From NCBI GenBank assembly GCA_948144175.1, contig CANXME010000106.1:2790001-2854000 (forward strand): 64,000 nt of DNA, written 5' to 3'. Of this stretch, positions 45,191-54,936 are shown in pieces (position 1 is the first letter of the stretch; the number at the start of each line of letters is the position of its first letter). The notes below the pieces were generated by a model. It was not told the DNA's origin. It saw only the letters and a list, made by a program, of their open reading frames with translations, and searched no databases. The translations under genes were made by a program, and so were the position numbers. This DNA comes from Closterium sp. NIES-65. Lineage: Eukaryota > Streptophyta > Zygnematophyceae > Desmidiales > Closteriaceae.

Positions 45191-45626
45191 TGTTGGGCTG
45201 AGAAGCCCTAGGATCTTTGTAGAGTTTAAGGACTGAGTAGGATTGTAATAGCGGAAGCGTTGTAATACAGAGTGGTTGAACCACCTTGCACTAGTATGTG
45301 AGAGCAAAGTAAGTTAGATTAAACAAGCAAATACAAGGTTTATATAAGAGTACAAGGGATACGAATAGATAGATTTAAACCGTTTTACTGTTGCGATTCG
45401 ATACAGTGCGACTCGGGCAACTGCTCAATGTCGAGTCAGTTGTGTGTCCTTGCTGTCGCGCTGTAATTGTCGAGTCAAAGGTCGCTGACCTTTGACTTTC
45501 CCGTAACCTCTAGGCGGTTACCCTAACCTCCGAGGGTTGACTCGCGATGCTTCGATTTGGGCTGCTTCGCTAGTGTCCTGAGTTTCGACACGACAGAGGC
45601 GCCTTAAGACTTATTTGTTCCCAACA
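45191..45626 (-). repeat. 5' LTR of D2
   Basis: 436 bp, TGTTGGGCTGAG...CCCAACA, followed by TSD ACTTC. Confidence 0.97.
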
Positions 45627-45631
45627 ACTTC

Positions 45632-45735
45632 AACCTCCGAGGGTTGACTCGCTGGTGCCTCGATATGCTCTGCTTCGCTTGTGCCTTGGTGTTTCGACAC
45701 GACAGAGGCGCTTAAGATTGTTTGTTCCCAACACA
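45632..45735 (-). repeat. 5' LTR of D1, last part
   Basis: Resumes the D1 LTR after D2 and ends TTCCCAACA at 45735. Right-hand TSD candidate CAATT (45736-45740); the left partner is outside the window. Confidence 0.9.
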
Positions 45736-46082
45736 ATTGACAGCATGAACTGTCTCAGTTGCTTGTAAATTCCCTTTTGAATGGTAAATTCCTTTCTCTA
45801 AAGTCCAGTGACCAGTGTCCAGTGTTCACAACGTAGTCGTGAAGGTTCTTTGTGCGCTCTTTGTGGGCTTGTGCTTGCATTCTGTTGTACGGTAACCGTC
45901 ACGGATTCGTTTTGGAAATGGACAAGTGTAAGATGTTTTCTTGACAGACCACCTTAGAAAAGTGCTCAAAAGTACAGCTCTCAGAAGTATTGAAGCTGCG
46001 TACCAGTACGTGTAATCACTGAAGAACAAGCATAGCGCTCTCGCATATCCATTGGAGCCCTGTTTCACATGCACGCCTGAAA
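45736..46082. other. Host intergenic DNA
   Basis: About 350 bp between D1 and the end of gene K. No gene seen; probably the 3' flank of K. Confidence 0.6.
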
Positions 46083-49000
46083 TCATGCGAGAAGGAGCAG
46101 TAGCAATGGCAACAGCACGGGCATCACAAGGGCTTGCATGCGTCTTTGCAGGCAAGTTGATGCGTTGGCCCCCCTGGGTGCCTCTGATGACTCCACCTGC
46201 TCACATGCGCCCACACCAGCACACCAGTTGCGCGGAGGATCAGGGCAAGGCATCCATGTCACAAAGGCAATGTGGAACGAGGAGCAGTGCGGATCACACA
46301 AGAGGTGCACAATTGTTATGCGAAGAGCAGAGCAGGGCGGCACTTGCCTGGCGAGCAGAGCAGAGCGGCACTTGCCTGGGTGAAGTTGGTGAAGCCGAAG
46401 GTGAAGGTGGACATGCCGCGGTACCCCGTGACCTGCGAGTACGCGGCACCGGGGTACAGCCCCGACACGCCGTACTTGGCAGGGCGGTCAAACACGCTCG
46501 TGGTGACGGGTGTGTTGAGCGTCTCGGGGTTCGCTGTGAAGTAGCCGGCGTAGAGGTCGATGTACGTGGTGCTCACCGCCTGCCCTATTCCCATCACCTG
46601 GTGGGGGGGAGCGCGCGTTGGTGGTGCAATGGACATGGGCATGGGAACGTGTTGGTGGTGCAATGGACATGGGCATGGGAACGTGTTGGTGGTGCAATGG
46701 ACTTGGGCATGGGAACGTGTTGGTGGTGCAATGGACATGGGCATGGGAACGTGTTGGTGGTGCAATGGACATGGGCATGGGAACGTGTTGGTGGTGCAAT
46801 GGACATGGGCATGGGAACGTGTTGGTGGTGCAATGGACATGGGCATGGGAACGTGTTGGTGGTGCAATGGACATGGGCATGGCATGGGAACGTGTTGGTG
46901 GTGCAATGGACATGGGCATGGGAACGTGTTGGTGGTGCAATGGACATGGGCATGGGAACGTGTTGGTGGTGCAATGGACATGGGCATGGGAACGTGTTGG
47001 TGGTGCAATGGACATGGGCATGGCATGGGAACGTGTTGGTGGTGCAATGGACATGGGCATGGGAACGTGTTGGTGGTGCAATGGACATGGGCATGGGAAC
47101 GTGTTGGTGGTGCAATGGACGTGGGCATGGGAACGTGTTGTTGGTGCAATGGACATTGGCATGGGAACGTGTTGGTGGTGCAATGGACATGGGCATGGGA
47201 ACGTGTTGGTGGTGCAATGGACATGGGCATGGGAACGTGTTGGTGGTGCAATGGACATGGGCATGGGAACGTGTTGGTGGTGCAAGGGTTGGAGGGTGTT
47301 GGTGTGAGGTGGAGGGAGGGGGTTTGAACAAGGGAGAGGGGAATTGGATGATGAGCGCTGGGAGCATGTACGTTATGCTGACAGGGATGAGAACGGGTAG
47401 AGCGAGGAGGCTGCCACAACGAAGGGCGGGCAGAGAGAGGCGGGCAGAGAGAGGAGGCGGGCACAGAGAGGGGGCAGGCAGAGAGAGACGGAGGGCAGAG
47501 AGGAGGCGGTGTGGCGCGCAACGCAAGGCAACGCACCTGGGAGTCGCTGGTGGCGTAGTAGTTGGTGGGGCCCAGCGTGGCCTTGCCGTCATACCCAAAC
47601 AGCGCTGGCGGCTGCACACTGCTCGTCCAGATCATGCCCACCCGCGGCGCTGCCCTGCACTCACACAGAGAGGGGGCCGCGGGTGGGGGAAGAGGGCGCG
47701 GGTGGGGGAAGGGGTCGCGGGTGGGGGAAGAGGGCGCGGGTGGGGGAGGTTGGGAGGAATGAGCGGCACGGATGATTGGAGAGGAGCAGTAGGGGATTGG
47801 CGTGTGAGAGCGGGGGCACGCGGGGTGGGGGATTGGGGGAGCGAGGCTGGGAACGGGGCGTTGGAGGCAGCGAGAGGGCGGAATGGGAGACGTGGGATGA
47901 TTTCAGAGCGGGATAAGGATGGCATACAGCGGAGTGATGACATGCAGCGGAGTGATGACATGCAGCGGAGTGATGACATGCAGCGGAGTGATGACATGCA
48001 GCGGAGTGATGACATGCAGCGGAGTGATGGCATACAGCGGAGTGATGGCATACAGCGGAGTGATGGCATACAGCGGAGTGATGGCATACAGCGGAGTGAT
48101 GGCATACAGCGGAGTGATGGCATACAGCGGAGTGATGGCATACAGTGCAGGCATGACAACTCACAGCGGGGTGAGGACGGATTTCGCGAGCAGCTTGGAT
48201 CCAAAGGGCGAGAGCAGCGGGCGGCTCTTGTACATGGTGCCCGATGACGTGGCAAAGCTGCCGCCCAGCAGGTCCTTGCTGGGCGGCTGAAAGATGGGCG
48301 TGCCCTTGGTGACGCTGCAGAAGCCGTTGTCGTTGAAGGCACAGCCGGCGCCCGTGGTGTTGACGAGTGAGGGGTCGACGTGGAAAAAGGTGATGAAGAG
48401 GAAGCACGACAGGCATGTTTCGTTCACTGCGTGCGTGCCGTTCACCGGCGTTGGGTCCTCCTGCCCTGCTCCCCGCACAGCCAGCCATAGCGCCGAGGTG
48501 AGGTGCGAGAAAGGAGGAGGGAAGGCGAGGGAAGTGGGAGGTGGGAGAGAAATTGAGAGAACAGAAATGCAAGGTTGAGTTTCAGGCTGCGAGGCGTGGC
48601 AGACTCGAGTGTGCGGGGCGAGGGGATGCGAGTGGCGGGAGATGCGAGTGGCGTGAGATGCGAGTGGCGTGAGATGCGAGTGGCGTGAGATGCGAGTGGC
48701 GTGAGATGCGAGTGGCGTGAGATGCGAGTGATTTGCAACAGGAGCAGAAGGGAAAGGAAATTGGGCAACAGGGAAGGAAGGAGGCGCGAGCAGTGGTTAC
48801 CAGCGAGGAAGGGCAGAGCGCCGAAGGGGTTGTATATGAGACCCACGTGGTTGAACACCGTCTTGGGCGAACCTGCCACGCCGCACACCCCACCCCACAC
48901 AGGCGTGCTCCGCGTGTAAATCCTACGGCAGCGATAACATCGACATGTTCTGGTGTGGCTGCATGCGACACGTGCGATACAGCGCGCGACAGGCAGCTTG

Positions 49001-49421
49001 GACACGTTCTATGGACGGTCATGCGTTCCATGTGGCACTGCGTGCTGTATGAGCGAGCATGCGGGGCATACGCACCAGGCGGGAGCGGGAAGGACTCGTA
49101 GGCGGGGTTGGTGTAGGCGAAGAGGTCCTTGAAGTTGGGCGGGGGGCTCGCCTGGCAGGCAGCGGGGTGAATCAAGGGCGGGCAGAGGGGATGCCAGTCG
49201 AAGTTCAACGCCACACAACCGCAATGACGCAGCTGGGCGAGAGGCGTGCCCGTGAGGGATGGGAATGTGACGACTTTCGAGTCGAGTCAAAAGGGAAGGA
49301 TGCGCGTGTGCTCACCTGAAACAGAATGGACTTTTCGTCCACCACTATGCTGACGTCAGCCTGGAATATCTCGCTGCGGTAGGTGGCGCGGGCAGCGTTG
49401 CTGGCGGGCGTTATGGCGACG
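46083..49421 (-). CDS. Gene K: unrecognised protein with GPI-anchor-like C-terminus
   Basis: Seven phase-consistent exons on the minus strand: 49316-49421, 49076-49151, 48801-48872, 48165-48465, 47537-47654, 46376-46597, 46083-46196. All have AG acceptors. Donors are GT except the last intron, which uses CAG|GCAAGT. About 335 residues are visible; the 5' end and first exon are not identified. The protein has several N-glycosylation sequons (NGT, NET, NTT, NFT) and a Cys-containing middle (ETCLSCF ... GAGCAFNDNGFC). It ends in a small-residue patch (GANAST), basic residues, and a Leu-rich hydrophobic tail to the stop. This pattern fits a GPI-anchored surface protein. I do not recognise the family. 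Confidence 0.7.
46614..47285. repeat. 34-bp minisatellite in K intron 6
   Basis: About 20 head-to-tail copies of a 34-bp unit (core GGTGGTGCAATGGACATGGG), some with a 5-bp extension. It lies wholly within the intron 46598-47536. The open frames through it are repeat artefacts. Confidence 0.95.
47925..48150. repeat. 18-bp minisatellite in K intron 5
   Basis: About 12 copies of an 18-bp unit (core CAGCGGAGTGATGRCAT) inside intron 47655-48164. Confidence 0.95.
48630..48730. repeat. 16-bp minisatellite in K intron 4
   Basis: About six copies of GCGAGTGGCGTGAGAT inside intron 48466-48800. Confidence 0.92.
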
Positions 49422-49439
49422 CTGCCACGCGCGCATGGG

Positions 49440-50450
49440 GGAAAGGAACGGGAGACGCGTAAGGGGAGAGCTTTGAGAGTCAAATAAGTAGAGAGGGAGA
49501 GAATACGACAAAGGGGTGGGATAAAGAAGAAGGTGGTTGTGGTAGGACAAGCGGACAGAGAAGTGGGGAAATGAGAGAGGAGGAATATAGGGAAGGAGGA
49601 AACAAGGGAGAAAGGGAGAGGGAAGGTGGCGAAGGCCCAGACAGGGACAGTGGAAACAGAGGAAAGCGAGGGTACGCAGGGGGATGACGGAGCGTATGAG
49701 TGGGGATAAGTGCAGGGGGAAACTGAGAGCAGAATGGAAACTGAGTGAAGGCTGGGGGAAAAGTGAGGGTAAGCAGGGGCGGGAATGGGGGGAAGCAGAG
49801 GGGAGAATGAGGGGGAGCAGGGGGGGGAAGTGAGGGGAAGCAGGGGGGAATCTGAGTGGAGGTTGCGGAAATTCTGAGCGCAAACAGGGGGGGAAGTGTG
49901 GGAAAGCAGGGGGGGGAATTGAGGGGAGGCAGAAGGAAAAAGTAGGGGAAGCAGAGGTGGGGAAACTGAGCGGAGGCTGGGGGAGACTGAGGTTAAGCCG
50001 GGGGTAAAAGTGGGGGCAAAGATTCGCCGTGCGAAGGGAAAGGGCGGAGAGTGTGAGAAGACAGGCGCGGCGAGAGTGAGAGTGGCGGGTCCCGGGAGGT
50101 TAGATGGCGGCCCCGCCAAACGTGAGAGGGCGGACACGCCGAAAGTGAGAGGTCAAGGTGAGCAGTATGTGAGATGGGCGAGGAGTTGGTTGAGGGAGTG
50201 GACGGCTGCTGGCCACGAGCAAGGAGGGCGGTGAGATGCGAGGGGAGGCGCGGTGAGATGCGAGGGGAGGCGCGGTGAGATGCGAGGGGAGGCGCGGCGA
50301 AGTGTGAGCGCGAGGGAAGGCGCGGAGAGGCGTGAGGGGAGGCGCGGGAGGGGAGGCGCGGCGAGGTGTGAGGGGAGGCGTGCGAGGGGAGGGCGGCGAG
50401 GTGTGAGAGGAGGCGCGGCGGGGAATGAGGGGAGGCGCAGCGAGGTGTGA
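49440..50450. repeat. Long polypurine tract upstream of K exons
   Basis: About 1 kb in which the plus strand is almost all G and A, with GGGGAAGCAGGGGGG-like imperfect repeats. From 50220 on it contains a GCGAGGGGAGGCGCGGTGAGAT-like repeat. It could be an intron or the 5' region of K. No gene seen. Confidence 0.75.
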
Positions 50451-51604
50451 AGGCAGCCACGTTACCCTCTTCGCTCTCCTTGGGTATGCTACTTAGCGAG
50501 TATTTGGTGAGGTGAGTAGAGGAGGTTCGCCTTCCCAAATTTGATTGATCCACCACCCCCATGATAATTCTCCTGTGCTTGCTGGTTTCAGGTTTCTGAG
50601 TTTCGGCGACCTACTTCTCATGGCTTTTGTTTCTACTGGACTCGAAATGTATACGCTCGCTTCAAATGCGTCGAGAGCAGAACCTTACCTCTGAGAGGGT
50701 TCGGCGCATTCGCAAAGTGGTAGCGTCACCGTCACCGCTACAGCTAGAGTAAACATGGCAGCATATATCAGCGAGAAACGCGCCATGCGATAAGTCTCTA
50801 CGGCACTGGTTACGCAGATCCTGTTAGGTCCAGACGTTGATGGAGATTACTCGCAGGAAGCTAGGAAGCTGGCTTGACTTCTAAACACAACTGATCGAAT
50901 TGCAGAAATGGGCTATCGCTGGGAAGGTGAGAGTTTGTCCGAAGAGATGGACGGAGGAGGTGGGGGGGAATCGAAAATGCCGCATGAAGTGAGTGCAGTG
51001 TCGGCCAACCCAGCTGCTACCCAGATGTAACGAACTCAACCAGGCCTAACCGCCTTTCCTCCAGCATGCGTCACTCAACAGGGAGCAGGGGGTGCGGCTC
51101 CGGGTTGGGCGGGTGTCTGGAATGCGTTTCGAGCAACGATTTTTGGGCAACGGGCAGTCGTCGAGCAATCGCCTAGGCACGTCCATTTGTGCGGCACTTC
51201 ATTCACCCCTTGGAATTGTTTTTCCGTCAGACCGCAGAAGGCACGAAACGAGGATATAGAGAACTGTCCAAACCCCCGTAAATAACTCGATACAAGGATG
51301 TCCGAGTAGAATACAAGCACAGTTTTTCCATTCCTCAAACAGCAAATCGCAATACAAAAGGTCAGAGCAAGCACAGCATAGAATATAACCAGCCCTAGCT
51401 TAGTGTTAAGGTCATCTTAATGTCAATGGATGGGAAGTAGTAATACACATGGTGCAAGAGAACACCACCAGGAGATGGGTAGATTATGTGCTGCAAAATT
51501 CTCACTACCTAGCTGAACTTTTCCTGCATCCCAAACCTCCAAAGCAGCCATCCCAATGTGCACACAGCACATGCTAGCACAGAGAAATGGTGGTCAAAGC
51601 AGTG
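50451..51604. other. Intergenic DNA between K and the kinesin gene
   Basis: No convincing gene. A short open stretch at about 50462-50558 (minus) could be an upstream exon of K, but its phase does not fit the exon at 49421. Confidence 0.5.
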
Positions 51605-54389
51605 CTATCTTGCAATCTTGGCTTCCAGCTGCACAATCGATTGCAAATTAAGACGATATAAATCTGGAAAGAACGATCAGGCGCATCAACCAAGTTCCTC
51701 ACCTTCTTGAGACGGGCAGCCATATCATCCATCGCCTCTTCAAGATACTTCAAATCCTTCTCATCGTTTCCCTCACTGGACTGACTAGAGAGGTGTTTCT
51801 CCACCACAGCAGGCAGCAGCTTTGGAATGTCACTCATGTCTTCAATGGTGGGTAGCTCAGACGCCCAACCCATGCCCTCACTGGAAAGAAGGCCATGCAA
51901 CCCCTCAATGCACGCAGCAAGCATTTGGCTTCCCTGCGGAACATCAAAAGAGTTAACATACAAGCAGGAAGCATAAACACCAAGGTGGTTTTTTAAGAAA
52001 CGCACCTTCATGCGATTGGATCCTGAAGTTTTTTCGCCGATTGGATCGCCAACGTCCTTCAGAACCTCACCTGCATGGACAGCAAAGAGGGTTACCAAAC
52101 GAACTGCAAGGCTGCTGCCCATCCTGCAAGCTCTATGTTGACAAACCTCCACCAGGAAGCCTTTGAATGGCCAGGGTGAGGGTCTGAATGTGCTGCCTCA
52201 GCAACTCGCACTCCAGCTCTGATTCCTGCAAGCGCCGCTGGAGTTCCCCATGCCCCACCTCTCTATTGGCGACAGGCTTATTCTTGATTTGCTTTGCCCT
52301 GGCATTGGGTGCACGTGAGAGCCAGTCAAGCAAGCCGGCATGCAAAATCAAGTGGTCTGAAACTGCTACCTTAAGCCGAAGCGGACAGTAGATACGGATT
52401 CTGCATAGTTGTAAGTGGAAGGGGAGCAGCAGCAGAGTAAAGTTGTACGTGAATTTCCACCCTGCATTGACAAATGAAGTGTTTTATTATGCTTCAGCCG
52501 TTGCCTCCACTTAAGCGGCAACTCACATGCAGCTCGACTCACCAGCGATTCTTGCAAAATCCGAGTGAGCTTGGAGTCACGGTAGGGGATGTGCGACGCC
52601 TTATCTGCAGCGTTTCTCAACCTCAGTTTCACAGCACACGACAGGAATCAGGATAAGAAGAATGAAACCCCACCGGATGTGAGGGCATTAATGACATTCC
52701 CCAAGGCAGAGAGTGATTTGTTGATCATCTTGGCCTCATCAAGCAGTCGTCCTTCCGCCCCTGTCTTTTCAACCTTCTCCGAGCCAGCCAAATCCACAAG
52801 GTAGATCTTCCCAACTTGCGAGCTGCCAAAGACATTTGCTGATGAGCACAAATGGACGGCCAGCAGAAGTAAAAAAAGAAGTTCTTACTACCACACCTGC
52901 TCCCATCTGCAGAGGTTCGCTGGATTGTCAGAAGAAACATGCAGTGGCTGCGGCTGCTACCCTGATTCATGTCTGCAAAGAAAACGGTAACTTGAGGATC
53001 AAAATCTTGCAAGCAACACCAAGCAATAAGGACCACAGGATGACATAAGACACTTACTGGTAGCCCCAACAGCCCGATTCTTGATTGCAGCCTGAAAGAA
53101 AAGAGTCAGTAAACTTATGTGGGCATCCAACGAACGAATGCAGAAAGTCAGAGAACAGCGTACCTCAAGAAGCTGAAGCATTTCCTTCTCGCCCTCAACA
53201 TATATCTGCAGAATGCACCGAACACATGCATGAACGTGTGAAACTACTGCACGCACAGCAATGAGCACAACAGGAGAGTCACCACCATACTAGGCAGGCT
53301 CACCTCGGTGACGCCGGCAATGGAGATCCCTCGGGTTTGGTCCTCCTTCACCACCAGGTTGTCCTTTGACACATCGTAGAGGTCCCTGCTCGAATTGCAA
53401 CACATCAAGGATGCTAAAAACAGAAATGCTTCCGTGGCAGAAACAAAAATACGCAAGAGGAGGGTCAGACTCAACGTGCTTCGACCTGTTGATTTGCACA
53501 AGGAGTTTACCTAATCCGCTCCATGTAAATCTCAACCTGCCGAAATCTTGCCGTCAGCGTGTGTCAGGCCTGAGACCAAAATCGACAATTACTCTGAACT
53601 TGAAGCTTTACCACAGAGAGAGCGACTTTGTATTCGCTGGGGGCGTCCGACGCATTGATGCGGACGAAGATCTCCTTGGCGACGCGCGGGAGAATGCCGG
53701 AACTCTCGGGGTCGTCGATGAGCATGTTGGGCCCCTGCGCACACACAGATTGCCGTCAGGCTCGGCGCGCAAAGCAGCGGGGTGATGCGGCGAGCGAGGC
53801 GGTGCTCACCTCCATCGTGTGCGTCTTGCCCGCTCCGGTCTGCGAGGACGGTGGCGAGTTAGTACGACGAGCCATGAATCGATGAGCTGAATCGGCCATA
53901 CCTGACCATACGCGAGCACTGTGCCGTTGATTGCCGAAAGAGCATCTGCAGGTCACCAAGCGACAGTTCTTTTAGCGGGGATAAGTCAAGCGGCGTCGTG
54001 CGATCGTGGCGATTCATCGTACCCTGCACGACGGGCAGCGCGACGTAGCTGAAGACTTCCTGCTGCGACGAGTCCTGGTAGAAGGTCCGGTCGAACGTGA
54101 ACAGCGTCTTCTCCTCCTTCTCATCCTGGAATTCGCGCTGCGTTAGACGCTTCCCGTAGCAGGCACGAACAAACAAACAAAACGATGTGACGGCCAGCGT
54201 GCCTTCAAGTAGAAGGATTGGTCGCAGTTCTTCTCGACGCAGATCAACCCGCCTTCGTGCAGCTCGATCTTGTTCTGCTCACCCCCACAAAGCACATTAG
54301 TCGCTTCAACAGGCGCCGTGCCTCAACGGGCTCATTCGCTTCGCACTCACCTGGGGCCGGAACCTGACGCATACGGTGACGTGTGCCAT
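51605..54389 (-). CDS. Kinesin motor protein, kinesin-1/KIN-1 type
   Basis: ATP-driven microtubule motor. Exons (minus) 54351-54389, 54203-54274, 54023-54125, 53902-53945, 53810-53839, 53612-53734, 53511-53536, 53304-53385, 53164-53205, 53058-53091, 52897-52972, 52674-52822, 52543-52604, 52370-52461 and about 52148-52298 keep frame. Less certain exons follow, and a last one (51605-51628) ends LEAKIAR. Motifs: VRFRPQ, P-loop ([10 protein letters not shown], split over two exons), [10 protein letters not shown], switch I (NQGSSRSH), switch II (DLAGSE), [18 protein letters not shown], neck RAKQIKNKP. About 500 residues with a short coiled tail, as in plant KIN-1 and shorter than animal KIF5. Intron 2 has a GC donor (AAG|GCACGC). 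Confidence 0.93.
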
Positions 54390-54936
54390 GGTCGCTGTAG
54401 GAGTTGACGCGTTGGAGCACTGCGACTTGCTTGGAGGAAAGCAGGTGAAGGCAAGCTAGATTTGCAAGGTTAGCAAGGTGCTTTGATGAATGTCGGGAGT
54501 TTTTGCATGCTTGAAATTCCATCTTCGTTCATTCCTTTGGGTGTGTGCGCGGGAACCTGGTTACCATGATGACCGAACATGTCGCGAACACGCACGACAG
54601 CGGTGGAGAACGGGATACCACGATCGCAATCGCAAGGACGAAGGCAAAAATGCCGATCAGATCGGCAACCAGTTGAGAGGCCCCGCAATTCATTTTGATT
54701 GGTTGCAAATACCTTGGGACAAACCCAGAAGGCCTAGATATTTGTTTTGTTGCTCCGACGAACTGGCGTAAATATCTCTCTCCGCTTTAGTAGGACGGAA
54801 GTTTCATTGTGCGCTAGTGAGAAGGCTCACGTACGTTGGTGTGCTCGTGAGGTCGTTACGCCATGCATCCAGTTGTAGGCTGAGCGCGCCAGCGTGCCGC
54901 GAACACACACTGACTCCCACCGCTCCCATCACAGCT
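54390..54936. promoter_or_regulatory. Divergent upstream region shared by kinesin and carrier genes
   Basis: 547 bp between the two start codons, which face away from each other, so it must hold both promoters. I see no clear TATA box or thiamine-related element in it. Confidence 0.6.

Larger units (their letters stand above)
30817..45626 (-). mobile_element. Ty1/copia retrotransposon D2 inserted in the D1 LTR
   Basis: A second D-family copia, minus strand, with TSD ACTTC (30812-30816 and 45627-45631). The 5' LTR is 45191-45626 (436 bp). The 3' LTR is 30817-30838 plus 32645-33058 (436 bp after removal of H). The pair differs at 3 positions, all transitions. The primer site is TGGTATGAGAGC. 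D2 is interrupted by solo LTR H with element I and by copia G. Apart from the insertions its polyprotein frame is open. Confidence 0.95.
18753..45735 (-). mobile_element. Ty1/copia retrotransposon D1 (outermost element, heavily nested)
   Basis: A minus-strand copia element and the host-level insertion of the cluster. Its own sequence in the window is 18753-20140, 28904-30072, 30790-30816 and 45632-45735. The 5' LTR adds up to 439 bp (29765-30072, 30790-30816, 45632-45735), against 436 bp in D2. It has been interrupted by copia B, element E, a hAT-like MITE and D2, each with a TSD or an empty-site match. Everything 3' of the protease/integrase boundary lies left of the window beyond B. Host DNA starts at 45736. 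Confidence 0.9.

Noticed and set aside
46052-48247. A 731-residue plus-strand frame and several shorter ones through 46.5-48.2 kb
   Set aside because: They run through the 34-bp and 18-bp minisatellites, are repetitive, and overlap antisense to well-supported K exons.
50462-50558. Short open stretch as first exon of gene K
   Set aside because: The ATG and a GT donor exist, but the phase does not match the exon ending at 49421 and no signal peptide is evident.
54390-54936. Possible thiamine diphosphate riboswitch near the carrier gene
   Set aside because: I looked for the conserved CUGAGA and ACCUGA-type blocks in the upstream region and 3' flank and did not find them in a plausible arrangement.
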